NCBI RefSeq assembly: GCF_039536745.1
Contig: NZ_BAAAZE010000001.1
Span: 124,001-188,000, forward strand
Length of the DNA: 64,000 bases
Direction: 5' to 3'
Source: Actimicrobium antarcticum
Lineage (GTDB): Bacteria > Pseudomonadota > Gammaproteobacteria > Burkholderiales > Burkholderiaceae_D
Shown: positions 17,934 through 26,392 of the stretch, piece after piece
Layout: every line of letters begins with the position of its first letter
Numbering within the stretch: the stretch's first letter is position 1
The notes under the pieces: generated by a model
Database searches by the model: none
What the model saw: only the letters and a program-made list of their open reading frames with translations
Told to the model about the DNA's origin: nothing
Translations under genes and position numbers: made by a program

Positions 17934-18941
17934 ATGAATGATTTGATTTCTGCCAAACCCGCTACATCCCATCCTGCTGACGTGCTCCTCGATGGCATCG
18001 ACCCGCTTTCCGCTCCGCTCATCACCGATGCCGAACTGGCCGCCCGGCACCGACTCTTCCTGGCCGCTGCCACATCGGACAATACCCGCCGCGCCTATCG
18101 TTCGGCGATCCGGCATTTTCTGACATGGGGCGGGGCGCTGCCAGCTGACGAGACGATGGTGATCCGCTATCTGCTGGCCTACGCCGGACTGCTCAATCCA
18201 CGCACGCTGGCCTTGCGGATCACGGCGTTATCGCAGTGGCATCGTCACCAGGGCTTTCCGGATACGCCGTCCAGCCTGACCGTGCGCAAGACGCTGGTCG
18301 GTATCGAACGCGTCCACGGCAAGCCGAAAGAAAAAGCCAAAGCGCTGCCGCTGGAGGACCTGGAACGTATCGTCATCCATCTGACCGGACTCGATACGCT
18401 CACGGCGGTGCGGGATAACGCGTTGCTGCAACTGGGTTTTTTCGGTGGCTATCGTCGCAGCGAACTGGTCGCTCTGCGGATTGCGCATCTTGCGTGGGAG
18501 CCCGAAGGACTGGTGATCACCTTGCCACGCTCAAAGACCGACCAGCAAGGGCAGGGCATCATCAAGGCGATTCCGTACGGCGACAGCACATGCTGTCCGG
18601 CCAGCGCGCTGCGGAAATGGCTGGCGCACGCCGATATCACCGCCGGTCCGTTGTTCCGTTCGATCAGCAAGTGGCATGCCGTTGGCACCGGCGCCATGCA
18701 CCCGGGCAGCGTCAACACCATCCTGGAACGCTGTGCCAGGCTGGTCGGACTGGGCTATTTGCCGGAGTTGAGCAGCCATAGCCTGCGCCGTGGCATGGCC
18801 ACCAGTGCCCATCGGGCCGGCGCCAATTTCCAGGATATCAAGCGTCAGGGTGGCTGGCGCCATGATGGCACCGTGCAGGGTTATATCGAAGAGGCCGGGC
18901 GCTTTGTGGGCAATGCGGCGGGCAGTCTGTTGCGCAAGTAG
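17934..18941 (+). CDS. Tyrosine recombinase, TnpS-like
   Basis: A 335-residue site-specific recombinase. The N-terminal SAM-like core-binding domain contains SDNTRRAYRSAIRHFLTWGG. The catalytic set is visible: Arg in GFFGGYRRSELVALR, Lys in SKTDQQGQG, HSLRRG (HxxR), the His/Trp position in GGWRHDGTVQGYIE and the nucleophile Tyr in QGYIEE. The ATG at 17934 (MNDLIS) is chosen; a TTG at 17862 in the same frame would overlap the palindrome. Its partner is the divergent KfrA/TnpT-like gene. No transposase, phage gene or direct-repeat boundary is visible, so it may be a stranded resolution module. Confidence 0.88.
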   Translation: MNDLISAKPATSHPADVLLDGIDPLSAPLITDAELAARHRLFLAAATSDNTRRAYRSAIRHFLTWGGALPADETMVIRYLLAYAGLLNPRTLALRITALSQWHRHQGFPDTPSSLTVRKTLVGIERVHGKPKEKAKALPLEDLERIVIHLTGLDTLTAVRDNALLQLGFFGGYRRSELVALRIAHLAWEPEGLVITLPRSKTDQQGQGIIKAIPYGDSTCCPASALRKWLAHADITAGPLFRSISKWHAVGTGAMHPGSVNTILERCARLVGLGYLPELSSHSLRRGMATSAHRAGANFQDIKRQGGWRHDGTVQGYIEEAGRFVGNAAGSLLRK

Positions 18942-19068
18942 CGGTGGAGGGTAAAGGGTGATTGGTCAACGAATCCGGGCTGACAATCGCACCGATTGCA
19001 AGCGGACGGTTTCGTTTGCATGCCATTTCTGGCGATGTATATCCGTGCTCAATAGCAGGAAGCACAAG

Positions 19069-19614
19069 CTATTCGCAACGCAAAATCTGATACCCGCGAC
19101 GGTCCAGTTTCTTTTGCAAAAGAGCACCCAGCCTTGCACCCTGCTCCGTTACGCCACGGTAAAAAATGGGCGCAGGCAAACCGAGAAAAGGGCCAACGGT
19201 GTTCTTCAGCAAACGCTCCGGGCTGACCACGCCGCGTAGTTCTGGAAAGATATACACAGACATGACGTAGACGGCGCCGACGTCGCCCGCAGTGGTTTGA
19301 TCAAACAGCGACCGTTCGCTTATCGCCCCATCAAGAAACCTGTGCATCAACGAGATCGTCGTCGGAAAGACGGTGCACCACGCCACGATCTGCCCATCGT
19401 TGGTTTTTTGAACGCCGATGGCGTATCGGCTGAGCTGCTGCAGTTTTTCGACAGTGGCAAGCTCTGCCGGAATCTGCGACGCTTCCTGCACCGTGCCGAA
19501 TATGTCGGCAGCGGTGGTCAGCAGGGTTTGCAGTTGTGGCATGTCCTCGGCGGCAAAATGGGAAAAATGCGTTTCGGGCAACGCATCACAGGGTGCTTTG
19601 GGCGTCATGGTCAT
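19069..19614 (-). CDS. Hypothetical protein coupled to the SDR gene
   Basis: A 181-residue protein beginning MTMTPKAPC at 19614, only 4 bases after the upstream SDR stop; a longer frame to 19773 lies inside that gene and is rejected. I recognise no family with confidence. RYAIGVQKTNDGQIVAWCTVFP, DVGAVYVMSVYIFPELRG and FYRGVTEQGARLGALLQKK have the strand-helix rhythm of a GNAT-like acyltransferase, but no clear acyl-CoA loop is visible. Its tight spacing suggests a shared role with the SDR. Confidence 0.65.
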   Translation of the reverse strand: MTMTPKAPCDALPETHFSHFAAEDMPQLQTLLTTAADIFGTVQEASQIPAELATVEKLQQLSRYAIGVQKTNDGQIVAWCTVFPTTISLMHRFLDGAISERSLFDQTTAGDVGAVYVMSVYIFPELRGVVSPERLLKNTVGPFLGLPAPIFYRGVTEQGARLGALLQKKLDRRGYQILRCE

Positions 19615-19618
19615 TGGC

Positions 19619-20821
19619 CTACTTGAAATCTGCTGCCATTTGCATTGACATCGGAATCCCATCGCAGCTACGCGCGCAGACGTTTGCATAATCGGAAAAA
19701 CGCGGTGGCAAGCCCATGCCTTCACCGAGGAGTCGGCCGTTATCAAAGACCATTTTGAGTTCGGCAAACGCACCGTAGAGACGAATCGCCTTCAGGAGCA
19801 GGCGTTTCTCTCCGGGATTGAACGCACCCTCGATGTGTAAGACACGACGGGTTATCTGCTCAAGAGAGGCACGGCGATAGCGGTCGCCCAGCGGCGCAAC
19901 GGCGAACCCGTCGGCGAGTGCACGATCGATTTCACGAAACGTCGAGGCACATTGTTTGCCTGCTGAAATATGATAAAAATCATGCCGCAGTACCGGCTTC
20001 TGCATCAGATGAACGACTGCCTCTGCCACGTAATCGACGGGAATGACGTCGATCGGATCGTCGAGGTCGTAGGTGAACTGCTCCAGAATTTGGGCCAGGC
20101 GAAAAACCCAGAAAATACTGTACGACGGACCACATCCGAAGCGAGAATCGCCGACAACGATGGAGGGGCGAAGCACGACCAGCGGTAGCGATGGCAGCTG
20201 TTCACGTAGCAGGCGTTCGATCTCCATCTTGGTTCGGGTGTAGGGAACGATGTGGGTGACTTCGTCAGGCGGAACATAGTCCTCGGCAACAAATGGACCC
20301 GCTTGCGGGCCGCAAGCCATTGCAGTACCAACATGCAGGAACCGCTTCAGGTCTGCAGTGCGTTGCAGGTGCCGGGCGAAAGCAAGTGTGCCTGCCACAT
20401 TGACGTGCCACAAATCCGGGTGGTCGGAGAAACTCGTGATGGCCGCACAGTTGATCACATATTCAACGGCGGCCAGGCGCGAGTCGGACGCAAAGGCAGC
20501 GATATCGCTAATATCGCCCGAGAGAATGTGCGCGTCATTCAAACGGCACAAGCGCGTTTCGTCGATGCCAAATCGCAGAAGATTGCTGCGCACACGCTGC
20601 AGGCCAGTTGACGCGCAATCACCTCGCACCAGTAGCAGGGGAAGCTGCGGAGCATCCGCCATCATGAGCTTCGCGAGTATCGCTCCGCCAAGAAATCCTG
20701 TTGCTCCGGTAAGCAGCGTAGTGAGGGCCATGGATGATGGTGAATCGACAGGTGCATCGAGAAATTTCCGAGGAGACTCAGCTTGCGCCCACAGGCGAGC
20801 AAGGAGCTTGATGGCGGTCAT
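19619..20821 (-). CDS. SDR-family thioester/acyl-reductase-like protein
   Basis: A 400-residue protein, or 370 residues if it begins at MALTTLLTGATGF (20731); neither start has a good ribosome-binding site. The Rossmann motif GATGFLGGAILAKL, then CAAITSFSDHPDLWHVNVAGT, the catalytic YTRTK (YxxxK) and VLRPSIVVGDS fit extended SDRs of the thioester-reductase / fatty acyl reductase group. It probably reduces or isomerises an acyl or sugar substrate with NAD(P)H. It is followed 4 bases later by a hypothetical gene. Confidence 0.8.
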   Translation of the reverse strand: MTAIKLLARLWAQAESPRKFLDAPVDSPSSMALTTLLTGATGFLGGAILAKLMMADAPQLPLLLVRGDCASTGLQRVRSNLLRFGIDETRLCRLNDAHILSGDISDIAAFASDSRLAAVEYVINCAAITSFSDHPDLWHVNVAGTLAFARHLQRTADLKRFLHVGTAMACGPQAGPFVAEDYVPPDEVTHIVPYTRTKMEIERLLREQLPSLPLVVLRPSIVVGDSRFGCGPSYSIFWVFRLAQILEQFTYDLDDPIDVIPVDYVAEAVVHLMQKPVLRHDFYHISAGKQCASTFREIDRALADGFAVAPLGDRYRRASLEQITRRVLHIEGAFNPGEKRLLLKAIRLYGAFAELKMVFDNGRLLGEGMGLPPRFSDYANVCARSCDGIPMSMQMAADFK

Positions 20822-21435
20822 CAGAAAGCATTTTTGCTCAACGTCGACGGGTCAGAAAAATCAACGAGGTGCCGACAACAGGTCGCCCCAGAAAGCAGAA
20901 ATAAAGCACGCCATGCCGGTTGCATCGGTCTATGCGGCCCGCTATAGGTAGACCGTATTCCCTGGCACGATGGCTGCCGTCACCAAGTTGAGGCCGCTGG
21001 CCCGGTAGCGTTGCTGCCCAAGGCTGCGGTCGCTTACTGTCGTGGCATAGCGCCGTTGCGGGCGATCTTGCGCAGACGGGTTGGATGCATCAGCGGCGCG
21101 ATGTCTGCAGACAGATCAAGGATCAGGCCAGCGGCTCGGACAAAGTTTCGTCGATGCGCCGGTTGGCGTGGGGCAGTCTTCGCCGATCGACTAAAATAGC
21201 AGCAGCTAAATTCAGTTCAGAGCGCCATCGGAGTTTTTAACCGTGTAAGCCGCTTTCTCGCTGCGAGCCAATTTGTAATCACACACCACGCCCGCGCGAG
21301 GCCGCACTTCCGACCCATTGCGTCTTGCTGGCCCCGGATCATTCGGGGTTCGTGCTCTTTTCCGCTGGTCGGAAAGACGCAGTTGCGCTTGCACCAACTA
21401 CCGCCACTGGCTGGCATCCACCACGGAATAGATCA
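20822..21435. other. Intergenic region with hairpin-forming sulP leader
   Basis: This 614-base gap separates the SDR (minus) and sulP (plus). Open frames have no recognisable content. Close to sulP two hairpins follow each other: CCCCG (21332-21336) with CGGGG (21344-21348), and TTTCCG (21359-21364) with CGGAAA (21370-21375). Each has a 5- to 7-base loop and they end about 60 bases before the ATG. They may form a structured mRNA leader or a regulatory site. No known riboswitch was recognised. Confidence 0.4.
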
Positions 21436-22914
21436 ATGATGAAATCCTTACGCCAGGAATGGCTATCCAATGTCCGAAACGATTTATTAGCGGGGATCGT
21501 CGTCGCGCTAGCCCTCATTCCCGAAGCCATCGCTTTCTCGATCATCGCGGGCGTTGATCCGAAGGTCGGGCTGTATGCTTCCTTTTGTATCGCGACCGTC
21601 ATTGCCTTTGCTGGTGGTCGCCCCGGCATGGTGTCAGCCGCGACAGGCGCGATGGCACTGGTGATGGTCACGCTGGTCAAAGACCACGGCCTGCAATACT
21701 TGCTGGCGGCGACCTTGCTGACCGGTGTGCTGCAAATTCTTGCGGGCTGGCTCAAGCTTGGCGCACTTATGCGCTTCGTCTCGCGCTCGGTCATCACCGG
21801 CTTCGTCAATGCACTGGCGATCCTGATTTTCATGGCCCAATTGCCGGAACTGACGAATGTGAGCTGGCACGTCTACGCCATGACGGCAGCCGGTCTGGGC
21901 ATCATCTATGGCTTCCCCTACATCACCAAAGCCGTACCGTCACCACTGGTGACCATCGTGGTGCTGACGGGTGTCGCCATCTTTCTTGGCCTCGACGTGC
22001 GCACTGTGGGCGATATGGGGAAACTGCCTGACAGTCTGCCGCTGTTCCTGTTGCCGGATGTGCCGCTCAATCTGGAAACGCTGGCGATCATTTTCCCGAT
22101 ATCGGCCACTTTGGCTGTGGTGGGCTTGCTCGAATCCATGATGACGGCTTCCATTGTTGATGACCTGACCGACACCAACAGCAACAAGAACCGGGAATGC
22201 GTCGGCCAGGGCATCGCCAATATCGTGTCCGGATTTCTTGGCGGCATGGCGGGCTGCGCAATGATCGGCCAGTCGGTCATCAACGTGAAATCGGGTGGCC
22301 GTGGCCGACTCTCGACATTGACTGCTGGCGTGTTTCTCCTGCTGATGGTGGTATTCATGGGTAACTGGGTGGCCCGCATCCCGATGGCCGCGCTGGTCGC
22401 CGTCATGATCATGGTATCGATAGGCACCTTCAACTGGGCCTCGATCCGCAACCTGCGCGATCACCCGAAAAGCTCCAGTGTGGTGATGGTCGCTACGGTG
22501 GTTGTGGTGGTCGCCACGCATGATCTGGCCAAGGGTGTGCTGGTCGGCGTTCTGCTCTCCGGTTTCTTCTTCGCCCACAAGGTCGGGCAAATCCTGCGTG
22601 TCAAATCAGTCACCGCAGAGGAAGGACGTGTACGCATCTACACCATCACGGGCCAAGTGTTTTTTGCTTCGGCTGAACGTTTCGTCTATGCCTTCGACTA
22701 CAAGGAAGTGATCGAGAAAGTACGCATCGACGTGAGCCGCGCCCACTTCTGGGACATCACTGCCGTCAGCGCCCTGGACAAGGTTGTCATCAAGTTTCGG
22801 CGTGAGGGTAGCGCGGTGGAAGTCATCGGGTTGAACGAGGCCAGCGCCACGATAGTGGACAAGTTTGCCGTACATGACAAAGAGGGTGCCGAAGACATCT
22901 TGATGGGTCACTGA
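21436..22914 (+). CDS. SulP-family anion transporter with STAS domain
   Basis: A 492-residue inner-membrane protein starting MMKSLRQEW (21436, or 21439). About 12-14 helices carry the SulP pattern VVALALIPEAIAFSIIAGVDPKVGLYASF, GGRPGMVSAATGAMA and ESMMTASIVDDLTDT...NRECVGQGIANIVSGFLGGM. The C-terminal 100 residues form a STAS domain. SulP proteins move sulfate, bicarbonate, molybdate or other anions; the substrate is not readable. It is followed 14 bases later by a truncated uspA fragment with a strong ribosome-binding site, so the ancestral unit was probably sulP-uspA. Confidence 0.92.
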   Translation: MMKSLRQEWLSNVRNDLLAGIVVALALIPEAIAFSIIAGVDPKVGLYASFCIATVIAFAGGRPGMVSAATGAMALVMVTLVKDHGLQYLLAATLLTGVLQILAGWLKLGALMRFVSRSVITGFVNALAILIFMAQLPELTNVSWHVYAMTAAGLGIIYGFPYITKAVPSPLVTIVVLTGVAIFLGLDVRTVGDMGKLPDSLPLFLLPDVPLNLETLAIIFPISATLAVVGLLESMMTASIVDDLTDTNSNKNRECVGQGIANIVSGFLGGMAGCAMIGQSVINVKSGGRGRLSTLTAGVFLLLMVVFMGNWVARIPMAALVAVMIMVSIGTFNWASIRNLRDHPKSSSVVMVATVVVVVATHDLAKGVLVGVLLSGFFFAHKVGQILRVKSVTAEEGRVRIYTITGQVFFASAERFVYAFDYKEVIEKVRIDVSRAHFWDITAVSALDKVVIKFRREGSAVEVIGLNEASATIVDKFAVHDKEGAEDILMGH

Positions 22915-22928
22915 GAGGAGACAAGATC

Positions 22929-23027
22929 ATGAAAAACGAAAACAAAGTATTGGCCTGCGTCGATCGATCCCGCTTCGCCGACTACGTGGCCCGCACCAGG
23001 CATTCGCGCGAACAAGGCCGACTCTAA
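22929..23027 (+). pseudogene. Truncated universal stress protein (UspA) remnant
   Basis: A 32-codon frame with a very good GAGGAG site just upstream of ATG 22929. It reads MKNENKVLACVDRSRFADYV, which matches the first strand and loop of UspA-family proteins (V.ACVD.S..A..V). It then diverges to ARTRHSREQGRL and stops at 23025-23027. A normal UspA domain is about 140 residues, so this is a gene cut by deletion, with translation signals intact. Its place after sulP fits the common sulP-uspA pairing. Confidence 0.7.
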
Positions 23028-23032
23028 ACTTA

Positions 23033-24241
23033 TTACTTCGCTGACACGATGACCTGAACGGTCAGTTGCAACGCCGATTCATACACCTGGTCGATGGCCA
23101 TCGATGGCGATGGTGGCGCGGGGTTCACTCTGCCGAGACGGGTGCCCGCGCCTTGTTGCAAACGCGAGGCCGTCACCAGTTGATCCTGGCTGCCGCTGCC
23201 ACGTATGGCGATGCCGATGAACCGACCGGCCGCATCGAATACCGGACCACCGCGTGGTCCCGGCGGCAAGTCGAACCCCAAATGCCGCTGCACGCCATTG
23301 CCCATCGTTGCACCGGAAAATCCGACATGCATCACTGGCCAGGCCGGATTCGCATTGCCGGATGGAGAATATTCAGCGGTGTAGGCCACGCTCCCCGGAA
23401 ACGGGTCTTTCGGGGCGATTGCCAACTCGGTATTGCGCGACAGCGGGCTGGCCAGACGCAGGATCGCCACTCCCTCGGCAGCGTTGTACCGTTCGACTGT
23501 GGCGCGCGTCGTTATTCCCACGCCATTACGGAGCCATACTCGCGCCGATCGCGGCACTGCAGACATGGGTACCAATGCCCGCGTGCCTTGATCGATCAGC
23601 ACGCCGCTACCCACCACGCGTGCGGTAGCAGGCAAATTCGGTGCACTGGCATAGGGAGCAAAGCGCGTCGGCGGCGCCATCAACTGCGACGATGCGATCG
23701 GCAACGCGGCACGTAGTTGCCGGCGCGTTGCCTCGACGACCGGATTGCGGGTGACAGGCGCGTCGGTCTCCGCCAGCAGCCGCGCAGCAATCGCGCGTTG
23801 CCCGCCCAGGTGCAATAGCCAGGCGTACAGGGCCGCGCCCTCGGGTTCGTCGAGATGTGCGCCCGCCGTATGCGCCGCAAATACCAGCGCGCGGCGGTAC
23901 TCGCCGGCCTGCATGGTAGTGCGCACCAGTCCCATCTCCGCGTCGGACGCGTGCAGGATCAGCGCGGCACGCTCGAACGCCTGCGCGGCATCGTCGGTCT
24001 TGCCGAGGGCGAGGGCGGCCTCGCCACGCTTGAGCAACGCGGTGCGCTCTTGTTGTCGTGGTGCCGGTGCGACTGCGCCTGCAACAGAAACATGCCGGTC
24101 TGCCAGAAGCGCTGTGCCTGGCGGCGTGCTGCGGTGGTCGGCTGCCATTGTGCTGCTGGCGATTGCAGCGATGATGAAAAAAGCCGGTAGTACACGGCCA
24201 GAAACTGGATGCATGATGTCGTCAACTACAAAAAGCCCCAT
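23033..24241 (-). CDS. Exported TPR-like protein with degenerate trypsin-fold domain
   Basis: A 402-residue protein (or 393 from ATG 24214, which puts the signal peptide MHPVSGRVLPAFFIIAAIASS first). After the signal come TPR-like helices (LLKRGEAALALGKTDDAAQAFERAA and on). From about 200 the sequence looks like a trypsin/HtrA fold: GSGVLIDQGTRALVPMSAV, EGVAILRLASPL and PPGPRGGPVFDAAGRFIGI. All three catalytic positions appear lost: no His in the expected NAHVV place, EGVAI instead of DLA(V/L), and RGGP instead of SGGP. It is probably a binding or scaffold protein rather than a protease. It lies downstream of the 5'-nucleotidase gene in the same direction. Confidence 0.72.
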   Translation of the reverse strand: MGLFVVDDIMHPVSGRVLPAFFIIAAIASSTMAADHRSTPPGTALLADRHVSVAGAVAPAPRQQERTALLKRGEAALALGKTDDAAQAFERAALILHASDAEMGLVRTTMQAGEYRRALVFAAHTAGAHLDEPEGAALYAWLLHLGGQRAIAARLLAETDAPVTRNPVVEATRRQLRAALPIASSQLMAPPTRFAPYASAPNLPATARVVGSGVLIDQGTRALVPMSAVPRSARVWLRNGVGITTRATVERYNAAEGVAILRLASPLSRNTELAIAPKDPFPGSVAYTAEYSPSGNANPAWPVMHVGFSGATMGNGVQRHLGFDLPPGPRGGPVFDAAGRFIGIAIRGSGSQDQLVTASRLQQGAGTRLGRVNPAPPSPSMAIDQVYESALQLTVQVIVSAK

Positions 24242-24253
24242 GACGCAGCGTCA
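24241..24253. repeat. Palindrome TGACGCAGCGTCA at the gene start
   Basis: Perfect 6-bp arms TGACGC/GCGTCA around one A, directly at the upstream end of the TPR/trypsin-fold gene and about 90 bases after the 5'-nucleotidase stop. It could be an operator or a short hairpin. There is no T-run beside it, so it is not a standard terminator. Confidence 0.4.
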
Positions 24254-24342
24254 GAGGACTGTCGGAAAACGCCGGTGATCCGGCTAGTCGTCGACGTGTA
24301 TCGCGCAGTGCGTCGGTGCGGACCACGTCGACGGTGGCTGAC

Positions 24343-26190
24343 TTACGGGTTGACTGCGGCACCGGTCGGGCAGGTCGTGCTGCTGCCGACCCGGCTGATG
24401 CGTGGCGTGCCGCCGTCATTGGCCACGGTCGCCGGGTTGTACGGCGATTTCGGTGCCTTGTACTGGGACATCAGCGCCACCAGCGCGTCGATATCCTGAG
24501 AGCCACCGAGCCGGCTCGACCCTTTCAGGAACGTCGAATAACCGTCGCCGCCATCGGCCATGAAGTTATTGACCGTCACGCGATAGGTCTTGGCCGGATT
24601 GACGACCACGCCGTTGGTGTCGACGATGGTGTCGGTGCTGCCGGCAGCCGTCAGCGTGACGGAACTGATGCGCGAATCGCAGGCTTTGGCGCCGTCCCAC
24701 AGGTATTTGAAACCAGCCGACGGCAGCATGAACCGGGTAGCTGTCGCAGACTGTCCGCGACAACCGGCAAACTGCTCTTCCAGTACGTTCTTCAAGTCTT
24801 GCGCGGTCAGGGTCAAGGTCACCAGGCTGTTGCCGAATGGCTGGACAGTAAAGCCTTCGCCGTAGGTGACATTGCCGTCGCCTTCATTGACGCTGCTTTG
24901 TGCAAACAGAAAGCCCGGACTGCGCACGCCGCCACCGTTCATGAACGCCACGCTGGCCTGCGTCGCTGCGAGTTCGGCGTCGGCGATGAGATTGCCGGCC
25001 GGCATATTGCAGGCACCATCGGTCCGGCTATTGGGAAGTTGCGTCGAAATCGAACCGATTACCGTATTGGCCACCGGCGACACCAATCCCTTGTAAGCGC
25101 TGACGATTTTTGCAACGACTTCGTCAGCTTTGACCGCGGGGTCGTCACGCACCACCAGACGGTTGGTGGCCGTTACTGCCGTGATGTTACGGGCGACCGG
25201 GTCGATGGTCACGTCGATGTCGGTCAGCACCCGGCCAAATGCGCTCGAACTGGTCACCGAAATAGCGCGCCCTTTGGCGTTCGGCAATTTGCAGTTGTAT
25301 GCCGCATGGGTATGGCCGCTGATCACCAGCGCAACGGCATCGTCCAGCTGCGCGACGATGGCCGCGATGGGAGAGCCGGCAAGATTGCCATCGCAGCCAT
25401 TGATGTCGGCCAGTGCCCCGGTCTGAAACCCGCCTTCATGCACCAGCACCACGATCGATGCGATGCCCTGCGCACGCAGTTCCGGAATCAACGCATTCAC
25501 GGTTTGCGCCTCGTCCCTGAACTCCAGACCCGCCACGCCAGTCGGCGTGACAATTGTGGGCGTGGCTTTCAGGGTCATGCCGATGAAGGCGACCTTCACA
25601 TTGTTGAAAGTCTTGATGCCGTAGGCCGGCAGCAGCGGTTTGCCGGTGGCAGTGGTAATCACGTTGGCCGACAGCCACTTGAATTTCGCACCTTCGAACG
25701 GCACCGGCGTGCCGACCGCCGCACCTTTGCAGCTGTTGGGATCGGGCTGGCCATTGGTGATCTTGCAACCGCCATTTTGCAGGCGCAGCAACTCGGCAGA
25801 CCCCTTGTCAAATTCGTGATTGCCGACTGCGTTGAACTCGACGCCGATACGGTTGAGCGTTTCGATCGAGGGCTCGTCGAAAAACGATGCCGAGATCAAT
25901 GGGCTTGCACCGATAAAGTCACCGGCACCGACCACGATATTGCGGGCATTCTGGCTCTTGAGCCTGGCCACATGTGCGGCGAGGAATTCAGCGCCGCCAA
26001 CGGGTGGTCGGCTTGCTGCGGGTACGGCCAGATTGACGCCGAAGGTGCCGGGCGATTCGAGGTTGCCATGGTAGTCGTTGAGGGCAATGATCTTGGCAGT
26101 GAACGGCTCGGCCGACACGCCGACATTGCTGCTGCAGGCGGCCAGTGCTACAACCGACAGGGAAACACAAAGGGGCAGATAGATTTTCAT
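24343..26190 (-). CDS. 5'-nucleotidase/metallophosphatase lipoprotein (UshA family)
   Basis: A 615-residue protein. The N-terminal signal ends in the lipobox LAAC, so it is probably an outer-membrane or periplasmic lipoprotein. Two-metal phosphatase motifs follow in order: IIALNDYHGNLE, VVGAGDFIGASPL, AVGNHEFDKG, VVLVHEGG and VISGHTHAAYNC. The C-terminal 5'-nucleotidase domain has GGGVRSPGF, VTYGEGFTVQPFGNSLVTL and VNNFMADGGDGYSTF. It should strip phosphate from nucleotides outside the cytoplasm to salvage nucleoside and phosphate. GAGAAAGA lies upstream of the ATG. The TPR/trypsin-fold gene is downstream in the same direction. Confidence 0.93.
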   Translation of the reverse strand: MKIYLPLCVSLSVVALAACSSNVGVSAEPFTAKIIALNDYHGNLESPGTFGVNLAVPAASRPPVGGAEFLAAHVARLKSQNARNIVVGAGDFIGASPLISASFFDEPSIETLNRIGVEFNAVGNHEFDKGSAELLRLQNGGCKITNGQPDPNSCKGAAVGTPVPFEGAKFKWLSANVITTATGKPLLPAYGIKTFNNVKVAFIGMTLKATPTIVTPTGVAGLEFRDEAQTVNALIPELRAQGIASIVVLVHEGGFQTGALADINGCDGNLAGSPIAAIVAQLDDAVALVISGHTHAAYNCKLPNAKGRAISVTSSSAFGRVLTDIDVTIDPVARNITAVTATNRLVVRDDPAVKADEVVAKIVSAYKGLVSPVANTVIGSISTQLPNSRTDGACNMPAGNLIADAELAATQASVAFMNGGGVRSPGFLFAQSSVNEGDGNVTYGEGFTVQPFGNSLVTLTLTAQDLKNVLEEQFAGCRGQSATATRFMLPSAGFKYLWDGAKACDSRISSVTLTAAGSTDTIVDTNGVVVNPAKTYRVTVNNFMADGGDGYSTFLKGSSRLGGSQDIDALVALMSQYKAPKSPYNPATVANDGGTPRISRVGSSTTCPTGAAVNP

Positions 26191-26392
26191 GCGATGTCTT
26201 TCTCGGGAGACCGGAGGGAACCTCCGTTGGACTGTGCCTCAACATAGCGAAAAAACATGACGCGGCGATGACGATGCCATCAGGGGCTGCACGACAAAGT
26301 AAAGACGGCATGCCTTTCGGGCGTGTCCTGAACCGGATGGGGCAACGGAGCCGGGACCGGCAAGCGCATGCTGTGCCAATCCCGACTTAGCC

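Noticed and set aside
24316..26247. 643-codon plus-strand frame opposite the 5'-nucleotidase gene
   Set aside because: Long but antisense to a gene with complete motifs; low-complexity Arg/His/Asp/Gly composition and no domain.
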